Below, one piece after another: positions 28,491-37,335 of a stretch of 64,000 nucleotides of DNA (position 1 is its first letter; each line of letters opens with the position of its first letter). The notes beneath the pieces are model-generated. The model worked only from the letters and a program-made list of their open reading frames with translations, was not told the origin of the DNA and did not search any database. A program made the translations under genes and the position numbers. The DNA is from Ruegeria sp. R14_0 (GTDB taxonomy: Bacteria > Pseudomonadota > Alphaproteobacteria > Rhodobacterales > Rhodobacteraceae): NCBI RefSeq assembly GCF_017743975.1, contig NZ_JAGHRC010000007.1, positions 62,001-126,000 on the forward strand. The letters are read 5' to 3'.

Positions 28491-28516
28491 AGAGGGAAAT
28501 GTGAAACATTTCCTCT
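28491..28516. promoter_or_regulatory. Inverted repeat between ribA and cenR
   Basis: AGAGGGAAATGT and ACATTTCCTCT face each other around GAA, pairing over 11 bases with one bulged G. The element lies 41 bases from the ribA start and 93 from the cenR start, in their shared divergent promoter region. There is no T-tract, so an operator or leader hairpin is likelier than a terminator. Confidence 0.5.
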
Positions 28517-28609
28517 ACGTCAGACACATGGACGTGAGACCACTGCAGTAAAACTTGTTGATTGCGAAATCTGTACGCAAATGGTGGAAAAGGCTTAGGA
28601 GGACCGCAC

Positions 28610-29296
28610 ATGGCTCAGCTCAAGAAAATCCTGCTGGTGGATGATGACGAAGACCTGCGCGAGGCGCTCAGCGAGCAACTTGTGATGACCGAAGATTTCG
28701 ACGTGTTCGAAGCCGCAGACGGTCAATCCGCGATGGAACGCGCCCGCGAGGCGATTTACGACCTGGTCATTCTCGATGTGGGTCTTCCGGACACCGATGG
28801 ACGCGAGCTGTGCCGATTGATGCGCAAACAAGGCGTCAAAAGCCCGATTCTGATGCTGACAGGCCATGACAGCGACGCAGACACGATTCTGGGCCTGGAC
28901 GCTGGCGCCAATGACTATGTTTCCAAGCCGTTCAAATTTCCGGTTCTTCTGGCCCGCATCCGTGCCCAGCTGCGCCAGCACGAACAGTCTGAGGACGCGG
29001 TCTTTGTTCTGGGGCCGTACACCTTCAAACCGGCGATGAAGATGTTGATCACCGAAGAGGATCGCAAGATTCGCCTGACCGAGAAAGAAACGAACATTCT
29101 CAAGTTCCTCTACCGCTCGGCCGATGGGGTGGTTGCCCGCGACGTGCTGCTGCACGAGGTCTGGGGCTACAACGCAGGGGTCACGACCCATACGCTTGAA
29201 ACCCACATCTATCGCCTGCGTCAGAAGATCGAGCCTGACCCATCGAATGCACGCCTTTTGGTCACAGAATCGGGCGGATATCGCTTGGTCTCGTAA
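28610..29296 (+). CDS. cenR: OmpR-family response regulator, CenR-like
   Basis: This 228-residue regulator has a receiver domain with the acidic pocket DDDED at 11-15, phospho-acceptor Asp56 (LVILDVGLPD), and Lys in NDYVSKPF. The C-terminal winged helix includes IRLTEKETNILKFLYR and THTLETHIYRLRQKIE. It resembles CenR of Caulobacter and Rhodobacter, an essential regulator of envelope integrity. The kinase CenK is not in the window. AGGAGG seven bases before the ATG at 28610 is a near-ideal ribosome site. It is monocistronic, followed by a hairpin and terminator. Confidence 0.85.
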   Translation: MAQLKKILLVDDDEDLREALSEQLVMTEDFDVFEAADGQSAMERAREAIYDLVILDVGLPDTDGRELCRLMRKQGVKSPILMLTGHDSDADTILGLDAGANDYVSKPFKFPVLLARIRAQLRQHEQSEDAVFVLGPYTFKPAMKMLITEEDRKIRLTEKETNILKFLYRSADGVVARDVLLHEVWGYNAGVTTHTLETHIYRLRQKIEPDPSNARLLVTESGGYRLVS

Positions 29297-29362
29297 CTCC
29301 GGGTGGAATGACGTGGATCAAAGTGATACTCTGGATGTGTAACTAGATTACTCCCATCCCGC

Positions 29363-29427
29363 GCATGTCCGGGTTAAGACATGCACCTCCCTGTTGGACT
29401 GCCGGGCCTTATGGCCCGGCTTTTTTT
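29363..29427 (+). ncRNA. Candidate small RNA or 3' UTR RNA downstream of cenR
   Basis: A 7-bp perfect stem (GCATGTC 29363-29369 with GACATGC 29378-29384), a 16-base unpaired stretch containing ACCTCCC (able to pair with ribosome-binding sites), and a strong terminator follow one another. This is the layout of many trans-acting bacterial sRNAs. The 5' end is uncertain, and it may be made by processing of the cenR mRNA. Confidence 0.4.
29401..29427 (+). terminator. Rho-independent terminator after cenR
   Basis: An 8-bp GC-rich perfect stem (29401-29408 with 29413-29420, loop TTAT) is followed by seven T. Confidence 0.93.
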
Positions 29428-29477
29428 GGGGCGAGCTGCTGTGAATGAATGTCCGGTTTGCGCCCAATTTTCAGCTC

Positions 29478-29993
29478 TCAAGGTATTGGTCCATAGCGGT
29501 TTTCTTCCTCTTGTGTAGGACGGCTCAGCCAGAAAATCATCAAAATCGCTAAAATCAATTGTACGATAACTGCAAGCGCTACCCCACCTAGTCCCAAGAT
29601 AGCTACTGCCGCCCCTAACTCTTCAGGATCGTCACCCGCAGCCCCGGTCGCAGAAAATGCCATAATACCAAGCATCAATCCAACGGATAATACCAATGAT
29701 ACTGCCAATGGTAGAAGCAAGTACCACCCAGGACGACCTGTATCATGCAAACGTCGCCAACCTGCTGCGAGCAACGGAAAGAAAACCGCTATCGAGAACA
29801 GGCTATACAAGGGCTGACCAGCTATTCCACTTTCTGGTTCACTTCCAAAGAAGATACTATCCAGTACAGAGAAAGCTACGCTCCCTAGCACAACAAATAG
29901 GAAAAACCACCAATACTCCGGACGTCGTGCGCGGCCGCTGAAGGTTATGTATTTTGATAGGCACGTCGAAATCGCATTTGTGAACGCATTCAA
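29478..29993 (-). CDS. DUF805 membrane protein
   Basis: This 171-residue protein has the DUF805 signature near its N-terminus (CLSKYITFSGRARRPEYWWFF), the WRRLHDTGRPGWYLLL motif, and four hydrophobic segments. It is an inner-membrane protein of unknown function. It seems to start at a TTG (29993) with GGGAG about eight bases upstream. Codons are more AT-rich than those of its neighbours, which with the next gene marks a possible transferred patch. Confidence 0.75.
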   Translation of the reverse strand: MNAFTNAISTCLSKYITFSGRARRPEYWWFFLFVVLGSVAFSVLDSIFFGSEPESGIAGQPLYSLFSIAVFFPLLAAGWRRLHDTGRPGWYLLLPLAVSLVLSVGLMLGIMAFSATGAAGDDPEELGAAVAILGLGGVALAVIVQLILAILMIFWLSRPTQEEENRYGPIP

Positions 29994-30115
29994 TTGGGGG
30001 GCTCCCGCTTCAATAGACCTAACCTGACTATTACCTGATGATGTTATATCATGTTAGAAGCAAGAAAAGCGGGATCAGATTGAGATCCTTCAGCAATTGA
30101 GTAGTGGAACGAATT

Positions 30116-30565
30116 ATGGCTAACGACGACCATGACCTTCACGTAGAGCTGGATCCCAATCACGAAGACCCGGTGATTCGAGTTGCAAATGTTGTCGTCC
30201 GGCAGATGACGCGCGGCCTTTCCATACTGATGGTTTTGGTCATTGGTTGGACGATACTTGATGCATTCGTCACCTTTGGGATTCATCTTGTTGAAAAACC
30301 GACGCTGCTCATCGATGGGGAAGACCTGCTCATAGTTCTGGGAGCTGTATTGTCAGTCCTTATCGCAATCGAAGTCTATACAAACGCGGCGCTATACCTT
30401 ACTTCCAACGTCATACATGTAAGGCTAGTTCTTGCCACCGGGCTTATGGCAGTTGCTCGGAAAGTGATAACCTTCGATTACAAGACAATGGACGCAACCC
30501 ATATAGCAGCCTATGCCGGATTGGCACTAGCCTTGGGCATAGCATATTGGTTGGCTGAGAAGTAA
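30116..30565 (+). CDS. PsiE-family membrane protein
   Basis: This 149-residue protein has four hydrophobic segments (SILMVLVIGWTIL, LLIVLGAVLSVLIAIEVY, VLATGLMAVARKVI, AAYAGLALALGIAYW) and the ARKVITFDY stretch typical of the phosphate-starvation-inducible PsiE family. Its function is not known. A GTG at 30104 is in frame, but the ATG at 30116 suits the family better. Like the DUF805 gene it is AT-richer than the surroundings. Confidence 0.7.
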   Translation: MANDDHDLHVELDPNHEDPVIRVANVVVRQMTRGLSILMVLVIGWTILDAFVTFGIHLVEKPTLLIDGEDLLIVLGAVLSVLIAIEVYTNAALYLTSNVIHVRLVLATGLMAVARKVITFDYKTMDATHIAAYAGLALALGIAYWLAEK

Positions 30566-30755
30566 TTTGTAAATTATTCAGATGACGTCAGAGAAAAACT
30601 GACCCATGGCACAGGCGAACTGACGCTGCGTTGGCGGCAATCTCGACTGCAAACGTCAGCTTAGTCCGCTTAGCTGTTCTTCCGCGATCGTTTCCTATGG
30701 CACCCCATCTCTCACCACGCTAACCTCGCGCCCAATCGCGACAGAGGAATCCCCC

Positions 30756-31544
30756 ATGCCCTTTACCCTTGCCACCTGGAACATCAACTCGGTCCGTCTG
30801 CGAGAGCCTATCGTGCTGAAATTGCTGCAGGAAGAGGCTCCGGATGTTCTTTGCCTGCAGGAGTGTAAATCTCCGGTCGAAAAAATCCCCACCGAAGGGT
30901 TCGCCGAATTGGGCTATACCCACATGGTTGCGCGTGGCCAGAAAGGGTACAACGGCGTCGCGATCCTGTCGCGCATCCCCATGGAGGAGGTGGGTGACAA
31001 GGATTTTGCCGGTCTCGGCCATGCCCGCCACATCGCGGGACGGCTGGAGAATGGTGTGACCATTCACAATTTTTACGTCCCTGCAGGCGGCGATGTCCCG
31101 GATCGCGAAAAGAACGAGAAGTTCGGCCAAAAGCTCGACTATCTCACCGATATGCGCGACTGGTTTCACGCCGAGAAGCCCGAGAAGTCCATTCTGGTAG
31201 GAGATCTGAACATCGCCCCGCGGGAAGACGATGTCTGGTCGCACAAGCAACTGCTCAAGGTCGTGTCGCACACGCCGATCGAAGTGGAACACTTGGCCGA
31301 GACCCAAGACGCGGGTGGTTGGGTCGATGTCACCCGGCAGGATATCCCCGAGGGGCAGCTGTACAGTTGGTGGTCTTATCGTGCGCGCGACTGGGACGCA
31401 GCCGACAAGGGGCGGCGGTTGGATCATGTCTGGGCAACGCCTGATGTTTCGAACGCGGGGCATTCCAGCCGGATCTTGCGCGACGCACGTGGCTGGGAAA
31501 AACCCAGCGATCACGCGCCGGTCTTTGCGACATTCGACCTGTGA
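30756..31544 (+). CDS. xthA: Exodeoxyribonuclease III
   Basis: XthA (262 residues) cleaves abasic sites and trims 3' ends in base-excision repair. It has ATWNINSVR with a metal-binding Asn, LQECKSP with the catalytic Glu, LVGDLNIAP, and the C-terminal HVWAT and SDHAPVFA motifs with the catalytic His. AGAGGA upstream supports the ATG at 30756. It is preceded by a 190-base gap with no gene in it. Confidence 0.94.
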   Translation: MPFTLATWNINSVRLREPIVLKLLQEEAPDVLCLQECKSPVEKIPTEGFAELGYTHMVARGQKGYNGVAILSRIPMEEVGDKDFAGLGHARHIAGRLENGVTIHNFYVPAGGDVPDREKNEKFGQKLDYLTDMRDWFHAEKPEKSILVGDLNIAPREDDVWSHKQLLKVVSHTPIEVEHLAETQDAGGWVDVTRQDIPEGQLYSWWSYRARDWDAADKGRRLDHVWATPDVSNAGHSSRILRDARGWEKPSDHAPVFATFDL

Positions 31545-31620
31545 ACCTGAAACTCTACTATTGGTTTCTGCCCCTCGGGGTTGCATATAGAGGCCAAATT
31601 CGAACGAAAGAGTGAATGCC

Positions 31621-32538
31621 ATGGACCTTCTGAACACCGCAGCCGGAACGGATACTGCCGACCTGATCAAAGACGGATCCGAGGCCACCTTTATGGCCGA
31701 TGTTGTTGAGGCCTCGCAGGAAACCCCTGTGATTGTCGACTTCTGGGCGCCCTGGTGTGGCCCGTGCAAGACGCTGGGCCCCTTGTTGGAAGAGGCCGTG
31801 ACCGCCGCAAAAGGCGCGGTGAAGATGGTCAAGATCAACGTCGATGAGGCGCAGATGATCGCGTCTCAGATGCGTATTCAGTCGATCCCGACCGTCTATG
31901 CCTTCTTCAAGGGGCAGCCGGTCGACGGGTTTCAGGGTGCCGTGCCGGGGTCCGAGATCAAGGCGTTTGTGGATCGGGTGATCGAGGCCGCAGGCGGTGA
32001 AAGCCCCGGAGGGCAATTGGACGACGCCGTTCAGGCCGCCGAAGAAATGCTGGCCGAAGGTGCCGCCGTTGATGCGGCCCAGACCTTTGCGGCGATTTTG
32101 GGCGAAGACCCGAACCACGCGGCCGCTTATGGCGGTTTGGTGCGCGCGCATATCGCATCGGATGATTTGGAACAGGCCGAGGCCATTCTGAATGGTGCAC
32201 CGGCCGAGATTTCGACATCGCCCGAGGTCGAAGCGGCTCATGCGCAGCTTGAACTGGCAAAGCAAGCCGCCGACGCGGGACCTGTAGGCGAATTGAAAGC
32301 CGCAGTGGAAGCCGACGCAGACAATCATCAGGCCCGTTTCGATCTTGCGCAGGCCTTGCACGCCAATGGCGAGGTTGAAGAGGCCGTCGCGCAGTTGCTG
32401 GAGCTGTTCCGCCGGGATCGCGAATGGAATGACGGCGCGGCCAAGGCACAGCTTTTCACGATTTTCGATGCGCTCAAGCCGAATGATCCGGTGGTTCTGA
32501 ACGGACGGCGAAAACTCAGCTCGATGATATTTGCCTAA
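31621..32538 (+). CDS. cnoX: Thioredoxin-TPR chaperone CnoX (YbbN)
   Basis: This 305-residue protein has a thioredoxin domain at about residues 20-125, followed by TPR-like helices to the end. The active site WCGPC is intact (FWAPWCGPCK), as in Caulobacter-type CnoX and unlike the redox-dead E. coli form. CnoX protects proteins under oxidative stress and passes them to GroEL or DnaK. An in-frame GTG at 31612 is possible, but the ATG at 31621 has AAAGAG at a better distance. The LON-domain gene follows after 27 bases. Confidence 0.87.
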   Translation: MDLLNTAAGTDTADLIKDGSEATFMADVVEASQETPVIVDFWAPWCGPCKTLGPLLEEAVTAAKGAVKMVKINVDEAQMIASQMRIQSIPTVYAFFKGQPVDGFQGAVPGSEIKAFVDRVIEAAGGESPGGQLDDAVQAAEEMLAEGAAVDAAQTFAAILGEDPNHAAAYGGLVRAHIASDDLEQAEAILNGAPAEISTSPEVEAAHAQLELAKQAADAGPVGELKAAVEADADNHQARFDLAQALHANGEVEEAVAQLLELFRRDREWNDGAAKAQLFTIFDALKPNDPVVLNGRRKLSSMIFA

Positions 32539-32565
32539 ACCCTGATCAGAGCTACACTCGGGTAC

Positions 32566-33207
32566 ATGATGCATCCCGCTGATCTGCCGGAGACGGTCTC
32601 CGTTTTCCCATTGCCCGGGGCGCTGTTGCTGCCCCGGTCTCGCTTGCCGCTGCATATCTTTGAGCCGCGCTATCTTCAAATGTTGGACGACGCGCTGAAA
32701 ACGCCCGAGCGGTTGATTGGTATGGTGCAGCCGAACCCAACCCTGTCTGACGACAGCAAGCTGCATCTGATTGGCTGCGCGGGCCGCGTAACGCAATTTT
32801 CGGAAACCGAAGATGGCCGGTATTTGATCACGCTGACCGGTATTTCCCGTTTTCGCATCAAGTCCGAGCTGGACGCGTTTACCCCCTATCGTCGCTGCGC
32901 CGTGTCGTGGGACGGCTTTGAGCGCGACTTGGGCAAGGCCGAGGCGGACGACGCCTTTGATCGGTCTCGGTTTTTGAACCTGCTCGAACGCTTCTTTTCT
33001 TCTCGCCAGCTGTCTACAGATTGGGACACTTTGAAGGACGCTGATGATGAGCTGTTGGTGAATTCTCTGTCGATGCTGCTGGATTTCGACCCGGAAGAGA
33101 AACAAGCCCTGCTCGAAGCACCTTGCCTTCGCACCCGTCGCGAGACATTGGTGACACTGATTGAGTTCGCCATGCGCGGCGGATCGAGCGAGGAAAAACT
33201 GCAATGA
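32566..33207 (+). CDS. LON-substrate-binding-domain protein
   Basis: This 213-residue protein has the N-terminal LON domain pattern ([24 protein letters not shown]) without ATPase or protease parts. It is probably a stand-alone substrate-binding or adaptor protein in the cytoplasm. It lies between cnoX and the Trm112-like gene, overlapping the latter by ATGA, which fits a small proteostasis operon. Confidence 0.85.
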   Translation: MMHPADLPETVSVFPLPGALLLPRSRLPLHIFEPRYLQMLDDALKTPERLIGMVQPNPTLSDDSKLHLIGCAGRVTQFSETEDGRYLITLTGISRFRIKSELDAFTPYRRCAVSWDGFERDLGKAEADDAFDRSRFLNLLERFFSSRQLSTDWDTLKDADDELLVNSLSMLLDFDPEEKQALLEAPCLRTRRETLVTLIEFAMRGGSSEEKLQ

Positions 33208-33389
33208 CCGAAGTCGAACACCCTTTTGACCGCCACATGCTTGAGGCGCTGATCTGCCCTCAGACGCACACCACGCTGCACTACGACGCAGAAAATCAGG
33301 AGCTGGTGTCGAAAGCTGCCGGTCTTGCGTTTCCGATCCGCAATGGCATTCCGGTCATGCTTGTGGATGAAGCGCGCGAACTGGACTAA
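33204..33389 (+). CDS. Trm112/UPF0434-family small protein
   Basis: This 61-residue protein resembles the bacterial Trm112 family ([16 protein letters not shown], then [19 protein letters not shown]). In eukaryotes the family activates methyltransferases; the bacterial role is not clear. One of the usual zinc cysteines is present (ICPQT) but its partners are not. Its start overlaps the LON gene by four bases, and its stop overlaps the convergent hydroxylase gene by four. Confidence 0.82.
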   Translation: MTEVEHPFDRHMLEALICPQTHTTLHYDAENQELVSKAAGLAFPIRNGIPVMLVDEARELD

Positions 33390-34648
33390 ATCGCGCGCCC
33401 TTGCAGCAGTTTCGGCAGGTCTCCGGTCAGCCCGGCGGCCTCGCGCACGAAGCCGCGGCGCAGGTTGGGAAATGACCCGACGATCCCCATTCCGATATCG
33501 CGCCCCATGCGCAGAATGGGATTGTCGTTAGAAAACAGCTTGTTGAACACATCCGTCGCCATTGCCAGCGATGCCGTGTCGAACCGCCTCCATTCCTGGT
33601 AGCGTTCCAGAACCAGAATCGAGCCGATATCTTCACCTCGCCGCCCTGCAAGTGTCAGAACCTCAGCCAGGGCGCCCACATCGCGCAGGCCCGCGTTCAG
33701 CCCCTGACCTGCGATCGGGTGCATCCCATGGGCAGCATCTCCGACCAGGGCCAAGCGGCCCCCGATAAAGGAATTGGCAATTGTCAGGTTCAGCGGATAG
33801 GTGAAGCGGGCTCCGGCCAGTCGGATGTCCCCCAGAAAATCACCAAAGCGCGGACGCAGGACTTGTAGGTACTCGTCCTCGGGCATGGTGTTGATACGTT
33901 GCGCCATCTCGGTCTGTTCGCTCCAGACGATCGAGCTGCGGTTTCCTGTCAGAGGCAGAATGGCCAGAGGTCCGGGGGGCATGAAGAACTGATGCGCGAT
34001 GCCGTGGTGCGGCAGGTCGTGTTCGATGGCGCAGACCAGTGCGGTTTGGCCATAATCCCAGCCCGTGCGCTTGATCCCAGCCCGAGCGGCAGTGCCACTG
34101 CGGCGTCCGTCGCACCCCACCAGCAGCCCACCCGTCACGGTGCTGCCGTCGTCCAGCGTCAGTGTAATGCCCGTATCGTCCACGGTCTGCGCGACAACGG
34201 ATTTGCCGCTGATCTGTGTGATGCCTTTCTGATCTGCCATCGCATCCAGAAATGCGCGGCGCAGGTGGCGGTCTTCGACCATATAACCCATCGGGCCTTC
34301 TTCGATCTCGGCGTGGTCGAAATGCAGGAAAAACGGCGAAGGACCAGCGCCGGCATGGCCATCGGTCACCTTGATCTCAAGCATTGGCTGGGCGTGGTCG
34401 GCCACACGATCCCAGACACCGATGGCGTCCAGCAATCGCTGCGAGGCCAAAGCCAGCGCATAGGCGCGCCCGTCAAAGGCTGCGTTTTTGCGGGCTTTTT
34501 CGGCCAAGGCGTCGATCACGGTGACGGAATGACCGGTCTGGGCCAGTGCCAAGGCCAAAGCCGGGCCATTCAGGCCGCCGCCTACGATCAGGATATCCGA
34601 GCTATGTTCCATGGCCTGCAATATGCGCGACCTTTCGGGATTGTCCAT
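33386..34648 (-). CDS. ubiH: UbiH/UbiF/COQ6-family FAD monooxygenase
   Basis: This 420-residue enzyme should hydroxylate the ubiquinone ring. FAD motifs are visible: [17 protein letters not shown] near residue 20, VGCDGRRSG in the middle, and [24 protein letters not shown] near 300. Which ring position it uses cannot be told. AGGA six to seven bases before the ATG at 34648 supports the longer N-terminus over the ATG at 34612. It diverges from the amidase with 54 bases between. Confidence 0.85.
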   Translation of the reverse strand: MDNPERSRILQAMEHSSDILIVGGGLNGPALALALAQTGHSVTVIDALAEKARKNAAFDGRAYALALASQRLLDAIGVWDRVADHAQPMLEIKVTDGHAGAGPSPFFLHFDHAEIEEGPMGYMVEDRHLRRAFLDAMADQKGITQISGKSVVAQTVDDTGITLTLDDGSTVTGGLLVGCDGRRSGTAARAGIKRTGWDYGQTALVCAIEHDLPHHGIAHQFFMPPGPLAILPLTGNRSSIVWSEQTEMAQRINTMPEDEYLQVLRPRFGDFLGDIRLAGARFTYPLNLTIANSFIGGRLALVGDAAHGMHPIAGQGLNAGLRDVGALAEVLTLAGRRGEDIGSILVLERYQEWRRFDTASLAMATDVFNKLFSNDNPILRMGRDIGMGIVGSFPNLRRGFVREAAGLTGDLPKLLQGRAI

Positions 34649-34702
34649 GTGCGGTCCTGTCGCTACCGTCGCCCAAAGTGCTTTTTCTTAAGGGGGGCGG
34701 GT

Positions 34703-36031
34703 ATGCAGGACTGGCTTACCATGACGGCGTGTGATCTTGGCCGTGGCATCGGCATGGGGCAGATTGATCCGGTAGAACTGACCGAGGCCTATCTGTCTGC
34801 TATCGACGCACATCCCCATCGTGATCGCATCTATGCGCGCGTGACCCATGACCGGGCCCGGGCCGAGGCCCAAGCCGCAAAAGAAAGAGCCAATTTGGGC
34901 CTTCGGCGTTCCCTGCTGGATGGTGTGCCGATCAGCTGGAAGGACCTGTTCGACACTGCCGGAACCGCAACTGAGGCCGGCTCGGCCTTGCTGAAAGGGC
35001 GTGTCCCCGAGGCGGACGCCGTCGTCGTGCGTAATGCGACAGCCATGGGCGCGGTCTGTCTGGGCAAGACTCATATGAGCGAACTGGCGTTCTCGGGCCT
35101 TGGGCTGAATCCGATCACCGGAACACCTCCGTGTGTCGACGATGAAGAGGCTGTGCCCGGTGGGTCCTCTTCCGGCGCGGCGGCGTCGGTGGCATGGGGA
35201 CTGGCTGCGGGTGGTATCGGGTCGGATACAGGTGGATCGGTTCGCATCCCTTCGGCCTGGAACAATTTGGTCGGCCTGAAAACCACGGCCGGACGCGTTA
35301 GCCTTGAGGGGACCGTGCCCCTGTGCCTGCGGTTCGACACCGTCGGCCCGCTGGCCCGCTCGGTCGAGGATGCAGCCCATATGTTGGCTTTGCTGGAAGG
35401 CGGTTCTCCACCAGACCTGCGGGGGGGCGATCTTAAGGGCCGCCGCTTTGCCAACCTGCAGACCGTTGCACAGGATGACCTGAGAGAAGCGCCGGGGCAG
35501 GCATTTAATGAAGCTATCGACCGTTTGACCGCCGCAGGGGCCGAGATCGTGCCGCTTGAAGTGCCGGAGCTGAAAGACGCCATAGTGTTGTCGGGTATCC
35601 TGTACACCACCGAGGCTTATGGGCTGTGGCGCGATGTAATCGAAGCCAACCCGGACGCCATGTACCCCGAGATTCTGGCGCGGTTTCGCGCGGGCCAAAA
35701 TGCGACCGGTGCAGATTACATTGCTGCATGGTCCAAGCTGAAATCCTGCCGGGCCGCGTGGGACGCTGCGACATCCGGTTTTGATGCGGTGCTGGCGCCC
35801 ACAGCGCCCATCCTGCCACCGAATTTGGACCGGTTGATGAGCGACCATGACTACTATGTCACCGAAAATCTGCTGGCCCTGCGCAACACGCGGATCGGAA
35901 ATCTGATGGGGCTGGCGGCGCTGACGCTGCCAACCGGCACCCCGGGTTGCGGGCTGATGATGATGGGCTATCCGGGGTCCGAAGAGGCCTTGCTCAGGCT
36001 TGGATCAGCGGCCGAGGCGGCATTGGCCTGA
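34703..36031 (+). CDS. Amidase (amidase-signature family)
   Basis: This 442-residue enzyme has the Ser-cisSer-Lys triad of the family: Lys in VPISWKDLF, and the serines in GGSSSGAAAS and GSDTGGSVRIP. It hydrolyses an unknown amide. It is not GatA, because the gene stands alone without gatB or gatC. AGGGGGGCGG just upstream supports the ATG at 34703; the frame upstream to 33899 is antisense to the hydroxylase. Confidence 0.88.
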   Translation: MQDWLTMTACDLGRGIGMGQIDPVELTEAYLSAIDAHPHRDRIYARVTHDRARAEAQAAKERANLGLRRSLLDGVPISWKDLFDTAGTATEAGSALLKGRVPEADAVVVRNATAMGAVCLGKTHMSELAFSGLGLNPITGTPPCVDDEEAVPGGSSSGAAASVAWGLAAGGIGSDTGGSVRIPSAWNNLVGLKTTAGRVSLEGTVPLCLRFDTVGPLARSVEDAAHMLALLEGGSPPDLRGGDLKGRRFANLQTVAQDDLREAPGQAFNEAIDRLTAAGAEIVPLEVPELKDAIVLSGILYTTEAYGLWRDVIEANPDAMYPEILARFRAGQNATGADYIAAWSKLKSCRAAWDAATSGFDAVLAPTAPILPPNLDRLMSDHDYYVTENLLALRNTRIGNLMGLAALTLPTGTPGCGLMMMGYPGSEEALLRLGSAAEAALA

Positions 36032-36139
36032 ATGCCACAATCCCCTGATTCGCCGTCTCTTTGTCTGGACGAAACCGGGCGTGATCTGTAACCTGCTTGG
36101 AAAACGGGGCGAAATGACCCCGACATTGAGGCAGTAGTT

Positions 36140-37321
36140 ATGAACTTCCCCGAGCGGTTTTCGAACCTACCGGAATATGCATTCCCGCGTCTGCGCACCC
36201 TGTTGGATCATCATCAGGCGGGTGGTGAAGTGATTCACATGACCATTGGCGCGCCAATGCACGATTTCCCCGCATGGGTCACGGATGTGATCACCGAAAA
36301 CGCGGCCGGGTTTCAGGGCTATCCGCCCAATGAAGGCTCGCCCGAGTTGCGCGCGGCAATCACCGGTTGGATTGGCCGCCGTTACGGCGTGTCTTTGGAC
36401 CCCGACACGAATGTCATGGCGCTGAACGGCACGCGCGAGGGGCTTTATAACGCAGCAATGGCGCTGTGCCCCGAGCAGAAGAATGGCGAAAAGCCCGTTA
36501 TCCTCTGCCCAAACCCGTTTTATCAGGTCTACATGGTGGCCTCGCTGTCGGTCCGTGCCGATCCGGTTTTTGTGCCCGCGACCGCCGCCACCGGTCACCT
36601 GCCGGACTATGCTGGACTGCCCAAGGACGTGCTGAACCGTACGGTTGCGGCTTACATCTGTTCGCCCGCAAACCCGCAGGGTGCCGTTGCCTCGCGCGAC
36701 TATTGGGCCGAACTGATCCAACTGGCTGAGACGTATGATTTTCGCATCTTTGCGGATGAATGCTATTCCGAGATTTTTCGCGATGAGGCACCGACGGGTG
36801 TTCTGACGGTCGCAAAGGACCTCGGAGCCGATCCTGAACGGATCACTCTGTTCAACTCGCTGTCCAAGCGTTCCAACCTGGCCGGGCTGCGCTCGGGCCT
36901 GATTGCTGGCGGTCCCGAAACGATCAAACGGGTCAAGCAGTTGCGGAACTACGCGGGCGCACCTTTGCCGCTGCCTTTACAGGCTGCTGCCGCCAAGGTT
37001 TGGGCGGATGAGGCGCATGTGGTCGAGAACCGCGCGCTCTATCAGGAAAAGTACACAATCGCGGACGAGGTTTTCGCCGGTGTACAGGGCTATATGCCGC
37101 CCGAGGCCGGGTTTTTCCTGTGGCTGCCAGTCGAAAACGGCGAGGAAACCACATTACGGCTGTGGCAGGAGACCGGAGTTCGGGTCTTGCCGGGTGCATA
37201 TCTTTCTCAAGGTGATCCGGGGCAAAACCCGGGCGAGCAATTTATCCGGGTCGCGATGGTGGCCCCAAAAACAGAGTTGCGGCAGGGGCTGATCACGCTC
37301 CGCGACTGCATCTATTCGTGA
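36140..37321 (+). CDS. Class I/II PLP aminotransferase
   Basis: This 393-residue fold-type I aminotransferase has [18 protein letters not shown] and the PLP-lysine motif [15 protein letters not shown], plus a C-terminal arginine in FIRVAMV for the carboxylate. It resembles succinyldiaminopimelate transaminase (DapC), which would place it in lysine/peptidoglycan synthesis, but aspartate or other amino acids are possible. It precedes ftsK by 14 bases. Confidence 0.83.
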   Translation: MNFPERFSNLPEYAFPRLRTLLDHHQAGGEVIHMTIGAPMHDFPAWVTDVITENAAGFQGYPPNEGSPELRAAITGWIGRRYGVSLDPDTNVMALNGTREGLYNAAMALCPEQKNGEKPVILCPNPFYQVYMVASLSVRADPVFVPATAATGHLPDYAGLPKDVLNRTVAAYICSPANPQGAVASRDYWAELIQLAETYDFRIFADECYSEIFRDEAPTGVLTVAKDLGADPERITLFNSLSKRSNLAGLRSGLIAGGPETIKRVKQLRNYAGAPLPLPLQAAAAKVWADEAHVVENRALYQEKYTIADEVFAGVQGYMPPEAGFFLWLPVENGEETTLRLWQETGVRVLPGAYLSQGDPGQNPGEQFIRVAMVAPKTELRQGLITLRDCIYS

Positions 37322-37335
37322 GGTACGAGGGCAAA

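Noticed and set aside
28450-28609. FMN riboswitch upstream of ribA
   Set aside because: The leader is too short and lacks the conserved multi-branched RFN pattern. Only one simple dyad is present.
31558-33204. 548-codon minus-strand frame
   Set aside because: It is antisense to cnoX and the LON gene, both of which are clear family members. Its composition is Arg/His/Gln-rich without domains.
33899-34702. Upstream extension of the amidase frame
   Set aside because: It is antisense to the UbiH-type gene. The amidase has a strong ribosome site at its ATG at 34703.
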